Positions 10,135 to 20,760 of a stretch of 64,000 bases of DNA are shown here, piece by piece; the stretch's first letter is position 1, and the number at the start of each line of letters is the position of its first letter. The translations under genes and the position numbers were made by a program. The stretch comes from Megaleporinus macrocephalus (Eukaryota; Chordata; Actinopteri; Characiformes; Anostomidae), in assembly GCA_021613375.1 (NCBI GenBank), contig CM038720.1:43661189-43725188 (forward strand), in the 5' to 3' direction. Under the pieces are notes generated by a model. The model did no database searches. It was not told the DNA's origin and saw only the letters and a program-made list of their open reading frames with translations.

Positions 10135-11320
10135 ATGTCTGATAGCGATGATGATTGTGAACCACGGGATGTTAGCCCACAACCACACTCTAGTGATATG
10201 CAAGTACAAATGATCCTGCAGGAAATGGGGGTTCTGAGAGACTGAGTAGTTCCTTGCATATGCAGACTGAAATTCTTAAGCAGTGGCAAAAAGAACCTGA
10301 GCCCTATGCTGCTAGTCGTGTAGTCACATTTTCTGACCCACCATGTGCTTCCACACCCTATCACATTAACCACACTGGTCTAAGTTCACCTGTTAAGGAT
10401 CAAACTTATGCTCACAAAGCACCTAAAGTTTACAGAGCTGCTCATGACTCGAACTTGCAGACATGCCCTGTTTAGAAGGCTACAGGATTAGACGTGCTTT
10501 TGTCCGGGATGAGGCCAAATGCACCTTGCTGCAGCACCAGTTGCTCAGGTGGTCGTCTGTTGTCTGATTTATCTGTTCTCAGTAGCACATCAAGGGTCTT
10601 GACTTCACTGTTACAACAATCTAAGCTTGAACCTCCGTTATTTAATAACTCAAATAGTGTCTCTCTAGAACAATAACTTTTACTGTGGACTCTAACAAGC
10701 ATGATGTTGGGTTGTCAGATACCCAAGTCCTGTCAGAATTGCAGAGGTTCCTAAGGGGTAAGCCTGGTCACTGGTTTCAGGTGCTCAAACCTCATCTTCG
10801 AAACCGGGCTCAGCTCTCAGAACTTTTTCAAAAAGCTTTCTTACCATTCGATAACCAGGATAGAATTTGAAAAAACATTCTTGACAATGTTCATACTCCT
10901 GATGGGCCCCTGCCAACTTTTGTTGCACACATGCTATGTGAATTTGCTAAGCTCAGGAACCCACCACCTGAAAATGAACAGATTGAGATTATCTGTAAAC
11001 ATGCTTTGGAGAAGTATACTGTTGCTCTTTATGGCATACCTGTTCTGTCATTAAGGACATCTCATCCAGTGTGTTCTGGAGTACCACCATTTTGTGTCAC
11101 ATTAAAGCTTCAAACGCATGTTGTATCAGCAACTTTAGAGACCGGAGCTTTGCTTTCTGCCATACAGGCAAGGTATGCAGAGAAAGATTCAAGTGGAAAG
11201 ATCAAGTGTACGCCATGGATGGCTCCTCCTTTACGACTGGCTGATTCAACTCACTGTAATCCCATTGGTGTCACCTGGTTACCAATATGGTTACAGGGCC
11301 AATGTTTCTTTCACTGATTT
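10135..11320 (+). pseudogene. Ty3/gypsy gag and protease region
   Basis: A plausible gag start, ATG at 10135 (MSDSDDDCEPRDVSPQ), runs to a stop at about 10245. After frame changes, a gag core is seen at 10685-10870 and 10931-11060: LSELQRFLRGKPGHWFQVLK, AQLSELFQKAFLPFD, FVAHMLCEFAKLRNPPPENE, HALEKYTVALYGIP. At 11090-11165 a protease-like VSATLETGALLSAI has E in place of the catalytic D of D-T-G. The element continues with reverse transcriptase at 11400. It is dead by stops, frameshifts and this substitution. Confidence 0.75.
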
Positions 11321-11399
11321 GTAACTCTTAGCCAGATGTTTTCTCCAGTCACCCTGGGAATGGATTTTATGCTTCATGCATCGATCACCATACATGTGC

Positions 11400-11883
11400 T
11401 GAGTAAAACGTTGTCTATTGGTACCCAGGCAGACCGAGATATGGGTGTAGAAGGCTGAACCATGTGACCATCAAAGATCGCTACCTACTGCCCAGACTTG
11501 ATGAATCATTGGACTTCCTAGCACGGAAAAATTTATCTCCACTATTGACTTAGCCCAAGGATACTGGCAGGTCGGGGTCAAGGAGAGTTCAAAGCCGAAA
11601 ACAGCATTTGCTTCCCATTGTGGCCTATTCTATTTTAAAGTACTTCCGTTTGGTATTTGTAATGCTCCGGCCACTTTTCAAAGACTTATAAACACAGTCT
11701 TGGTGGGCGTTGTGTACAAGCGCTGTGCAGTGTACCTTGACAATGTAGTGATTGCTTTGCCAACTTTCGACCAACATCTTTGTGATCTGAGAGAAGTGTT
11801 TACAAGGCTAGAGTCAGTCCTCAAGAAATCCTCCCTGACCTCAACAAGGTGAAGGCAGTTACAGAATTCCCAGTGCCTACTGA
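11400..11883 (+). pseudogene. Ty3/gypsy reverse transcriptase (interrupted)
   Basis: Blocks in two frames read NHVTIKDRYLLPRLDESLDF, then STIDLAQGYWQVGVKESSKP, KTAFASHCGLFYFKVLPFGI, CNAPATFQRLINTVL and CAVYLDNVVIAL. The catalytic Y-L-D-D is Y-L-D-N, so polymerase activity would be lost. The reading ends in a tether-region stretch (about 11845-11883), where the minus-strand Rex1 starts. RNase H resumes at 14394. Confidence 0.85.
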
Positions 11884-14393
11884 TGCATTCAAGAGTTTTA
11901 TTGTCATGTGCACAGCAGAACAGACAGTTACACTGTACAATGAAATTCTTACTTTGCTGCTCCTCCATTAGATAAAGATAACAAATAAAAGAAATAATAA
12001 AAAGTATATACAAAATATACAAAGTATAATATATAAGTTGAAGTAAGTAAAAGTATTTTTTTAGATAAAGAATAAAAAAATAGTTATGTGCTTTTATGGG
12101 CAATTATGAAGAGCAGCAGCCATAAAGTGCAAGTAACAAATGTAAACAATAATGTTTTGTGCGAGTAGTGAATGTAAACAGTATTGTATGTAAACAGCAG
12201 TACAGTGAGTGTAAGGTTCAGTTAAAATCAGACCAGTTAAAACCAGTTCAGAATGGAGAGGTTAGAGAGGTAGTGCGTGAGGTGTTCACAAGCTTGATGG
12301 CCTGTGAGTAGAAACTGTTTGTCAGTCTTGTGGTCCTGGACTTCACACTCCTGTAACGTCTGCCTGAAGGTAAAAGTGTGAAGAGTGTGTGCTGGGGGTG
12401 TGTACTGTCCCTGATTATGTTGTGGGCTCTGCTGGTGACCCTGGTGTGGTAATTTTCTCAGCCTTTTCAGAAAGTACAGTTGCTGCTGGGACTTCCTGAT
12501 GATGATCTGAGTGTTGTGGGACCAGCTGAGATCCTCACTGATGTGAATACCAAGGATCTTAAAGGTTTTCACCCTCTCCACCTCAGTCTCCCCTATGTAC
12601 AGGGGTGTGTGTAGCTCTCGCTTCCTCCTTGGATCAACAATCATTTCCTTGGTCTTGTCTGTATTCAAGGAAAGATTGTTGTCATGACACCAGGCCACCA
12701 GCTCAGCCACCTCCTTCCTGTACGCTGTCTCTTCCCCACCAGTGATCAGTCCAATGACTGTAGTATCATCAGCAAATTTGATGATGCTGGTGTTGTTCTG
12801 GGAGGCCACGCAGTCGTATGTGAAGAGCGTGTACAGAAGGGGGCTCAGCACACAGCCTTGAGGGACCCCTGTGCTCACTGTTCTTGTGCTGGATGTGCAG
12901 CTGCCGACTCTGACTGACTGGGGTCTGTCTGTTAGAAAGTTCAGCACCCAGTTGCAGAGGGCTGGTGTCAGTCTGAGGGTGAGGAGCTTTTCTGAAAGTC
13001 TGAGTGGGATGACCATGTTGAATGCTGAACTGTAGTCAATAAAGAGCATTCTGACATATGTGCCTTGCCCTCCAGGTGTGTGAGGGCTCCAGGTGTGTGA
13101 GGGCTCCAGGTGTGTGAGGGCTTTGTGAAGAGCAGCGTTGATTGCGTCGTCTGTGGACCGGTTCAGATGGTATGCAAACTGTAAAGGATCTATAGTGTTG
13201 GGAATGGTCTTCTGGATGTGAGTCATGACTATCCTCTCGAAGCACTTCATCACGATTGAAGTGAGTGCAACAGGACGATAGTCATTTAGGCATCTCACAT
13301 TACTTTTCTTTGGGAGGGGCACGATGGTGGTGGTCTTGAAACAGGATGGCACAAAAGCTTGTGTGAGTGACAGATTGAATATGTCTACACATCAGCCAGT
13401 TCTGATGAGCAAACCCTGAGGGCATGCCCGGGGATGTTGTCTGGGCCTGCTGCTCTGTGTGGGTTGATTCTCACGAGGTTCCTGCGCACATCCACTGGTG
13501 TTACAATGAGTGATGGGTTCTGTATGCTCTCCTTGGCCGCAATGTCCTTCAGTTGGTCAAGGTTGAGGACATTGAAGCGAGTATAGAACTCATTCAGCTC
13601 ATCAGGCAATGCAGAATGGCTGGTTGTGAGTGCCCTGCTTGTTTGTTGATGGTTGGTGATGTGCTGCAGTCCTTGCCACATGCGCCGGGAGTCTGCTGTG
13701 GTGTAGTAGCCCTCCAGCTTCAGCCTGTACTGTCTCTTAGCTTCTCTGATAGATCTACGCAGGTTGTATCTAGACCTTTTGTAGTCATCAGCGTTGCCAG
13801 AGAGAAATGCAGTCTGGCGAGCACGTAGCATGGACCGAACTTCACCATTTATCCATGGTTTTTGGTTGGGGTACTTTATGCAGCGCTTTGAAGGGATAAT
13901 GGTTTCAATGCAGCTGCTGATGTAGCCAGTTACCCCAGAAGCATAGTCCTCTAGATCAACAGAACCATCCTCTCTCACAGCAGCGGTTCTAAACACATCC
14001 CAGTTTGTACTGTCGAAGCAGTCCTGAAGCACTGAATCAGTTTCTTCATTCCACACTTTAACAGTTTTACTCACTGGAAGTGATCGCTTGAGGAGTTGTC
14101 TGTATGATGGGTAGAGGATTACGGAGATATGGTCGGACTGTCTGAAGTGGGCGCTGCCGTGCAGTCCCTGCAGTGAACAGAGTGTGTCTAGCTGGATCGC
14201 TGATTCTGGCGTCTTGCCAGAAAGCCAGGTTTCTGTGAAGATCAGAGCACAACACTCTCTGATCTCACGCTGAGTTGTTATTCTGGTTCTCAGCTCATCC
14301 AGCTTGTTTTCGAGGGAGCAAAAATTAGCTAGCAACAGGCTAGGTAGCGGTGGCCGTGTAGCTCTCACCTTTAGCCTAGTATGTAGTATGTTT
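11884..14393 (-). mobile_element. Rex1/Babar-type LINE inserted in the gypsy element
   Basis: On the minus strand the 3' end (about 11884-11912) reads GACAATAAAACTCTTGAATG, a LINE-like tail. The polymerase frame (12237-13352) has [49 protein letters not shown] and [16 protein letters not shown], with catalytic F-A-D-D present. The upstream frame (from 13385) has FCSLENKLDELRTRI and ETWLSGKTPESAIQLD, then jumps to SDHISVILYPSYRQL: the middle of the endonuclease, including the GDFN region, is deleted. A linker and [14 protein letters not shown] follow. The two frames are separated by a frameshift at about 13385. It is inactive. Confidence 0.85.
12237..13352 (-). pseudogene. Reverse transcriptase frame of the inserted Rex1
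   Basis: Open for 371 codons without the endonuclease. Motifs in order: [95 protein letters not shown], then a frame change before the C-terminal LLPSGR-type block. A 17-bp unit (GGCTCCAGGTGTGTGAG on the plus strand, 13083-13122) is repeated inside the frame after ALTHLE and adds an unusual PSHTW-type insert. The enzyme would copy LINE RNA at the nick; this copy is broken. Confidence 0.75.
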
Positions 14394-15080
14394 GCTCTGA
14401 CCCGACAAGACTCTTTGTTTCTATGGGATGAGAACTGCCAGCAGGCAATGGATTTCTTGAAAGAACACCTAATTTCTGCACCCATATTATGTTTGCCTGA
14501 TTTTGAGCGCACCATTTATTTGCATACAGATGCATGTGACATGGGTCTCAGGGTAGCGCTTATGCAGCAGGACGAAAATGGAAGGGAGGTGGTTGTGGCA
14601 TTTGCCAGTCGCACCCTGCACAAATCTGAAAACCCCTACTCAACAACCGAAAAAGAGTGTCTGGGCTCTCAAGCATTTCAGACCTTATATTGAAAGGCTT
14701 CCAGTTACAGTCTACAGTCCCAAGCAGCTTGAAGTGGCTCATGTCACAGCCAGACCCATCAGGATGAATTGCAAGGTGTCTTAGGCTCCAAGATTTTGAC
14801 ATCAGAATTGTTCACAAGCCTGGTGCCAAGACCTGATGCATTGTCACAGAACCCTGGGCAGTGAGACCAGGGCCCCACTGATCTTCCTCCGGAGCATGCA
14901 GTCATAGCAGGCCTTGACCTCTGTGCCCAGCCGGTAGAGGAACTGACCGACAAAGAGCATATACAGCGTCTTTAGTGTGATGACCCAGCCTTGGCGGCTA
15001 TTTTGCAGAGGTTGGAGGAGCCCCAGTGTCCCGAGTCTGAGGAGGACTGGGAAACCAAGTTCGTTGTGCATGAAGGACTC
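14394..15080 (+). pseudogene. Ty3/gypsy RNase H region
   Basis: Directly after the Rex1, gypsy pol resumes in the plus frame: FALTRQDSLFLWDENCQQAM, KEHLISAPILCLPDFERTIY, LHTDACDMGLRVALMQQDEN, VAFASRTLHKSENPYSTTEK (14394-14660). This is the tether plus RNase H, with the T-D-A of the catalytic block present. It then shifts frame (WALKHFRPYIERLPVTVYS) and reads through stops to about 15080. Confidence 0.8.
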
Positions 15081-16112
15081 CTGTATTAGAGAGAAAGTCG
15101 ATATAGCTGCAGCATGCAGACTTTAAAGGAGCTGAAGCTTTATGCCCCAGAATCCATTAGAGGCTCTCTTTTGAGTTATTTTCATGATCACCCAACTACT
15201 GGCCATTTAGGCATCACAAAGACCCTAGCTAAAATGCGCCTGTGTTTCTTTTGGCTGAAGATGAGAATGTTAAGACATATGTGCTCTCTTGCCCAGTGTG
15301 TCAAACCTAGTCAAAAGAAACCTGCCAGACTGTTAGTGCCTGTCCATGCCAGTGAGCCTTGGGAAGTTTTAGGTGTCTATTTTGTGGGACCACTACCCTG
15401 CACAGCGTCTGGATATGCCTGTATTCTAGTCTTTGTTGACTATTTTATCAAGCGGATAGATAGGAGCGCAGTCAGAGAAGCCACTGCACAAGTCGCCGCA
15501 AGCAAGTTTCAGAGTGAGCTGTTTGCCTGGCATGGTGCCCCAAAGTACCTGATTTCAGATAGGGGTACACCGTTCATGAGCGAGCTTTTCAATGAAGTAC
15601 TGAAAACTGTGGGGACTGAGCATTGTCTCTCCACACCTTAACACCCCTAGACAAATGCAACAGAAAGAGTAAATCATACCCTGAATATCCCACAGATTTG
15701 CTTTGAGCTCAGAACAGCCCCTCTCAAAAGTACTGGGTTCAGCCCGGCAAGAATACTCTATGGTAGAGAACTTGCCACCCCAGTGTACTTACTGTCCCAG
15801 TCATTCACAGATGGGACAGATGACCCCTTCCTGACCCCGCCACAGACCCTCGAACAGTCTATACAAGGGACCCATGATCATGCGCTAGAGACTAGTCACA
15901 AACGTAAAAAGCAGGTGAGACCTGTCACCTATGAGCTCGGAGAATTGGTCCACCTTAAGACTCATCCCCACTCCGACACTGTAGCGAACTTGACTGCAAA
16001 ACTAGTGTGCATTTATGCTGGACCCTACCGGGTTGTCCAAAAGCTGTCTGATGTCAACTACCGTCTAGCCAATATGGATGGCACAGATGTGGGTGTTGTG
16101 CATGTAGTCTAG
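15081..16112 (+). pseudogene. Ty3/gypsy integrase
   Basis: Integrase inserts the cDNA copy into the genome. The frame at 15114-15641 shows the H-H-C-C zinc module (HDHPTTGHLGITKTLAKMR ... CSLAQCVK) and the catalytic core: GVYFVGPLP (first catalytic D replaced by Y), VFVDYF, and ISDRGTPFMSELFNEVL (second D present). After a stop at 15641 the third acidic block TNATERVNHTL is seen at about 15652-15685. The C-terminal module at 15783-16112 has LGELVHLKTHPH and a GPY/F motif (YAGPYRVVQKLSDVNYRL). It is inactive by substitution and stops. Confidence 0.85.
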
Positions 16113-16168
16113 TCAGCGGGCAGCCCAAGCTGTTTCAGGCACCGCAAGTCTCACAATGCAGTCCTTTT

Positions 16169-16594
16169 GTGGCAAGTGGACAGCTGAATGATGAAAACAG
16201 CTCAGAGGATGAGTGGTCAGCACCTGGCGAGCCTGTAAGAGAGGAACCTACCCCCGAAGGTCAAATGAACTGTCCTAAATCTAGCCTTGTTGACTTATCA
16301 CAGCCCCTAGCTGAGATGTTTGACTGTGACACTGACATCCAACTGATTTTAAGTTATGATTTGAGAAACAGGGCAAACATCACGCCTATGCTTGAGACTG
16401 ACCTTGACTATACTGTGGGCCAAGACCCTGGCGGTAGTGCTACTGACAGTCCTACGCACTTTAGAGGCCAATCTGATGTTCAAATGACTAGAACTTACAA
16501 TCTCAGGCCTAGCGTTTATCCTAGGGTTACCACTGACTTGGGTTCTAACAGATGGACAAATAGCTATCATACTCAGACATTAGACCAGGTTTGA
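16169..16594 (+). CDS. C-terminal tail frame of the gypsy pol
   Basis: A 141-codon open stretch directly after the integrase, acidic and Ser/Thr-rich, with two related motifs, YDLRNRANI and TYNLRPSVY. YNLR-type motifs occur near the C-terminus of some gypsy polyproteins (recalled). It is probably the end of the element's polyprotein rather than a separate gene. No domain recognised. Confidence 0.4.
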   Translation: MASGQLNDENSSEDEWSAPGEPVREEPTPEGQMNCPKSSLVDLSQPLAEMFDCDTDIQLILSYDLRNRANITPMLETDLDYTVGQDPGGSATDSPTHFRGQSDVQMTRTYNLRPSVYPRVTTDLGSNRWTNSYHTQTLDQV

Positions 16595-16799
16595 GTAAAA
16601 ACTAGACAGCGCTGGTTAAGGACATTGTATCTTTTACGTGAAAGGTATACTGATTTGTTTGGGATATTGGAGGAAATGCATTTTGTTTTGTACTGGAAAT
16701 GAGTGAGTAAAGAACATGCAAATTAACAAGAGACAATACAGAAAGAAATATATATGTATATAGTAATGAGGAGGATGAAATGTTCACAGTTTCTGATAT

Positions 16800-17035
16800 T
16801 GTCAGGGTCAGTGTCGGGAGCTCGATTATTCGGTGGAGGTTCAGAGTCGAGCCGCTACTCCTCTACGTCGAGAGGAACTAGCTGAGGTGGTTCGGGCATC
16901 AGGTTAGGATGCCTTCTGGACATGTCCAACTGGGAGGAGACCCCGAGGAGAACCTAGGACACACTGGAAGGATTATCTTTCGGCTGGCCTGGGAATGCCT
17001 CTGTATCGGTAATGGATGGATGGATGGATGTTCTG
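16800..17035 (+). mobile_element. Rex3 (RTE-type LINE) 3' end fragment
   Basis: The sequence GCTGAGGTGGTTCGGGCATC, followed by GGTTAGGATGCC, CTGGACATGTCC and a final GGATGGATGGATGGATG, matches the 3' end of the larger Rex3 copy at 20761-22137. Short GATG repeats at the tail are typical of Rex3. Confidence 0.8.
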
Positions 17036-17211
17036 TGTTGCCTAGTGTTTACATACAAAACAAAAAGTGGGTAATGGACTGATTTGTTTAATTTGCATAT
17101 GCGCCTTTGTTTTTGTTTTATGAGTGTATCTTTTGTTTCTATTCTTATTCCTGTACTGTGCCAAACAGAACAGCCATGTATGGGTCTTGTATGGGTCAGC
17201 CTTTTTTTTGA

Positions 17212-17228
17212 GGGGGGGGGGGGGGGGG
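17212..17228. repeat. Homopolymer G run
   Basis: Seventeen consecutive G after a T run; a likely slippage site and possible assembly-length uncertainty. Confidence 0.9.
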
Positions 17229-17389
17229 TCTGTAACGGTGATATTATGTGTAGTGTACTACTGTGCTGGAGGTGTAGCTGTAGCTCTCTATGCAGGATGG
17301 TGAGCTGGCTGGGTTATGTCCTCTGGTCTGATGTGCCTACTCTAAGTTATCCGGACAGTAATGGTGGTGGTAATATTGAGAAGCGATGG

Positions 17390-17740
17390 TAACTTGTGCC
17401 GTTGTGTGTCTTTTTCCCCGCACAGAGTGTGTCTTGTGTGTCACCCCTGCTAGCTCGTCCACCCCATGCTTTTTCACCCATTACAAGTGCGAGGCCCCCA
17501 CCTTTGTACACCTTTTGTCATGTGCTTCCCTTGTTCTATGCTCCGCCCTTTCCCTGCCTCTCTCACCTGTGCCTTGTTTGTCATTAGTCTCTGTCAGTTC
17601 CCATTGCAGTTGCCAGTCCCATGTCATGTCTAGTCTTGGTTCTGTTTTGTTTCTGGCCTTTCCCTTAGGTGGGCTGTGTTAATTTTCATGCCTCCAGAGC
17701 TGCAATTTAAGGGGGAGTTCTGTCACACCCTGCCCTGTTC
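17390..17740 (+). mobile_element. 3' end of a Ty3/gypsy element (polypurine tract and LTR start)
   Basis: The stretch CATGTCTAGTCTTGG ... TGTTTTGTTTCTGGCCT and the following bases match, on the opposite strand, 25374-25480. It ends in a polypurine tract (AAGGGGGAG, 17709-17717) followed by TGTCACACCC, which looks like an LTR start cut off soon after. The region 17036-17389 before it is unassigned. Confidence 0.6.
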
Positions 17741-18760
17741 TCAATCTCTGTCCTTGTATAATATATCTCCATAGTATATCTTAAGTGGTCCAGTTTCTAA
17801 ATATAGTATAATATAGTGTAATATAAGATTATATTATAATGTAAATAGTTTTAAAATAGACATACTTTTAAGATTCTTATATTTTTTAATTCCACAGGCC
17901 TGGCTCCCACTAATCGTCGCAGCTGCAGCCACTCGCGCCGGCAGAGCTACCACTGTAAAAACACCACTCTATGTTGGGTGAGGGACTTCTCAACTCCACT
18001 CCGTACTGATCCAGTACCCATCTCTGCTTACAAAGATTAAGCATTGGTGTCTCCATTTACTCCCAACCATGATACCCTCATCTGTTACTGATTTACCTGC
18101 TTATTGAATGTTTGAACGTTTTGTTCTATGAGTGTTTTACAGGCATTAAATTCAAAATGCGTTTATATTTACAACATACAATTAAATTGGTTGGCCACTA
18201 CGTTAAAGTCATTTTTTGTACATTTGTCAGTTGAAAAAAGCTTCAGGAGAATAAACATTTTACCAATTATAGTTTTAATTGCCTTTTACAAAGTGTCTCT
18301 GCAAATGGGTTTTAAATGTGTCTAAATGAAAAAATGGCTCTATATATTCAAATAGAAACAATGTATAGACATTTCTTTAAAGGTTCTTTATTCAAATATT
18401 TACCTGAAAGCAGGTATCCTATTTTCACTGTACTTCACAACTACACTTCTCTTTATTTTTACTTTATTTCTCTTATGCAGATATAATAATTTGATCTTGA
18501 ATTGCAAGCTACAAAGAAATGTACAAATGCAATAGTAATCCAAACCTACAAAAGTGTGGCATTTAAAATGCAGTAAACATTTAGATTCATAACATTTAGA
18601 CTAACCAAATTAATGTTCTAATTTTATACAAATCCATTAACGACACATTAAATTACAACCTTGGGTTTAAAAATGTACTTAAATTTTCTAACTCTGTAAA
18701 TAATACAGTCAAGATTTCTTTGATTATTTCAAACATACCAAAGTACAGACATTAGATCTG
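17741..18760. other. Spacer and 3' flank of OR-B
   Basis: AT-rich. At 17757-17890 there are TATAAT-type tandem runs resembling those at 22138-22260 and 33404-33540. Around 18375-18395 TTTAAAGGTTCTTTATTCAA resembles the OR-A and OR-D 3' flanks. No gene seen. Confidence 0.4.
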
Positions 18761-19753
18761 TTACCTATTCAGAGTGCTCTTTACAGCCCCTTCCATTGCT
18801 GAGTTCACCTTGACTCGTTTGTAGAGAGCTTTAACAGACTGTAAGACCTCCTCTGTCTTCAGAGTATAAATGATTGGGTTTAACATTGGTGGAATTGTTT
18901 GTGTTAGGGCAGAGTTAAGTATTCTAGTATTTGGATGTATGTGTGTTGTGAGAGCAGTGACATAAACGCTAATAATAGGTAGATAAAATATGGCCACTAA
19001 TATGAGGTGGGAAGTGCAGGTTTTCATAGCTTTCATTCGATCAGCACAGTGTGAGATTTTAAGCAACGCAACACCAATACACACATATGAGAAAGTTATT
19101 AGGATCAATGGAATACAAAGCGCAATAGCAATACAGACATTACCCATTATGTAATTATGGGATTTATCATTACAAGCTAGTCTGTAAATGGGGCCATGGT
19201 CACAGAAATAACTGTCAACTGTAGTAGATTTACAGAAAGACAGTCTGGTAATCAGAACTACCAGGATGACAGTGACAATTCCAGAAATAATCCACATTAA
19301 TGCAATAATCAGAGTCATTGTGGTTTTGGTGACAATAGAGTGATACCTCAGACAAAAACATATAGCAATCACTCTGTCAAAGCACAAAGCAAGCAGAGTA
19401 AATGACTGCAGGGCCATAAAAAGAAAAACAAAGAACATGCTTGTCAGACAGTGTTCATAAGATATGTAATGATTATCAAGAAGAAACATGTCTGCATACT
19501 TTGGGATAATAGCAGAACTTCCACACAGATCAGAAAAAGCCAAGTTGAAGACAGCGATATACTTTGCTGTGTGTAGAGTACGTGCCAGGTATATAGTACC
19601 CATTATAAAAGAATTACCTAAAACAGTAACAGCATATACAAAACACAGAAACATGTAGTAATACTTTGCATGTGGCACATTATGCAATCCGTTGATGTAA
19701 AATGCTGAGGGACGAACAAATGTTGCATTGTCAAAGGACACCAAGGAAGTCAT
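18761..19753 (-). CDS. Olfactory receptor OR-B (fish type-1 OR, 330 aa)
   Basis: Seven-helix odorant receptor of the same subfamily as the other four. Landmarks: N9-A-T glycosylation site; YAVTVLGNSFIMG in TM1; FNLAFSDLCGSSAIIPKYAD across TM2; YEHC before TM3; LLALCFDRVIAICFCLRYH (P of the usual FPLRYH replaced by C); SFC, YFC and LAC in loop 2; KAMKTCTSHL; PPMLNPIIYTLK. C-terminal tail VKVNSAMEGAVKSTLNR. The open frame extends 25 codons upstream to a GTG/ATG pair, but an acceptor (TTTTTTACAG at 19790-19781) and alignment with paralogues put the start at ATG 19753. Closest in the window to OR-A. Intact. Confidence 0.95.
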   Translation of the reverse strand: MTSLVSFDNATFVRPSAFYINGLHNVPHAKYYYMFLCFVYAVTVLGNSFIMGTIYLARTLHTAKYIAVFNLAFSDLCGSSAIIPKYADMFLLDNHYISYEHCLTSMFFVFLFMALQSFTLLALCFDRVIAICFCLRYHSIVTKTTMTLIIALMWIISGIVTVILVVLITRLSFCKSTTVDSYFCDHGPIYRLACNDKSHNYIMGNVCIAIALCIPLILITFSYVCIGVALLKISHCADRMKAMKTCTSHLILVAIFYLPIISVYVTALTTHIHPNTRILNSALTQTIPPMLNPIIYTLKTEEVLQSVKALYKRVKVNSAMEGAVKSTLNR

Positions 19754-19780
19754 GTCAACTGTAGACTTGTCTTTTATAAA

Positions 19781-19882
19781 CTGTAAAAAAAACCAAATAG
19801 ATTGAACCAGTTTTTCCTCACTCATCACAATAAAAGCAAATACAAATTCTTAAACTATCTTTTAAAATACACATAACATACA

Positions 19883-19923
<41 letters not shown>

Positions 19924-20040
19924 TAATATTACATTGCATACCCAAGAACCCTCTGAAAAAAAAGGATGGAGGACCGAAGCTGGAAGAGAGAGCAAGAAGA
20001 TGAAAGAATTTTAAAAACTGATAATGTTTTGATGCAATGC
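19781..20040 (-). other. Predicted 5' UTR intron of OR-B (GC donor)
   Basis: Acceptor TTTTTTACAG ends at 19781. At the position where the other receptors have AAAG/GTAT, OR-B reads ACAAAAG/GCATTG, a possible GC-AG intron, or a lost donor. It contains an (AAT)n run at 19887-19922. Confidence 0.5.
19887..19922. repeat. (AAT)n microsatellite
   Basis: About 12 AAT units inside the predicted OR-B 5' intron. Confidence 0.9.
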
Positions 20041-20084
20041 CTTTTGTAGCTGGAGCAGAATTTCAGTTGGAGCAGACGATCAAA

Positions 20085-20114
20085 CACATTTATATTCAAC
20101 CTTTGTTTACGTCA
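20085..20114 (-). promoter_or_regulatory. OR-B promoter module
   Basis: Minus-strand TGACGTAA (20114-20107) followed by TATA-like GAATATAAATGTG (20097-20085); same order and spacing as the other receptors, about 330-360 bp before the ATG. Confidence 0.65.
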
Positions 20115-20173
20115 TCAAACAGCACAAACCTCTGTGGACAAGGTAGTCTGCTCAGATGGACTAAAATCAAGTT

Positions 20174-20400
20174 AATGAAAGTAGAAAAACTTGTTGCAGT
20201 TATTGTTTTTTATTACTCTAAATTATTATTTGTCCTCTCTGCACTTATCTTTGATTAAGTGGTACCTCTTTTGCTCCACACATGGTACATATGGGCATGA
20301 CTACTGGAAGTACTATTATCAGAATCAGAATTTCTCATTTTTTCAAATGTACATAGAAAACCAGAGCTCAACTTGGCACAAGATCTGTACAAGAACATTC
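20174..20400. repeat. Duplicated OR upstream flank (copy 2)
   Basis: Matches 8206-8430; here it sits about 60 bp upstream of the OR-B promoter module. The stretch 20401-20760 that follows is unassigned AT-rich DNA. Confidence 0.8.
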
Positions 20401-20760
20401 AAAAGTCTAAACATACTGACATACAAAAACATACAACTCAATATTATGGTGGTCAGTCATTCATTTATGTTTAGGATTATAGAATAACAACCATTACAAA
20501 TATGCAGTTCAGATGTTGCATTATTCTGGTTGTTATGGAGCAGTAAGTATGTAACAGTTTGTATTAGTAGCTGAAGTCTACAAACACACAAAAACTCTTG
20601 CATAGGAGTTTGGAGTGTTCAGATGTTTGAGGACGTAGTGTATCAGTGTATCACCTAGTGACTCAGTAAACTGAACTAAACAAACCTTACATTTTTATAT
20701 GTGCATCTTGCTATGAACAATTTGGAACCACTGATTTGATCAATTCAGCACTGATGCTTT

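Noticed and set aside
17200..17230. G-quadruplex regulatory element
   Set aside because: A single homopolymer run in unassigned repeat-like DNA with no gene nearby; likely a slippage product.
19754..19828. OR-B starting at 19825-19828 with 25 extra residues
   Set aside because: The extension crosses a strong acceptor (TTTTTTACAG) and has no match in the other receptors.
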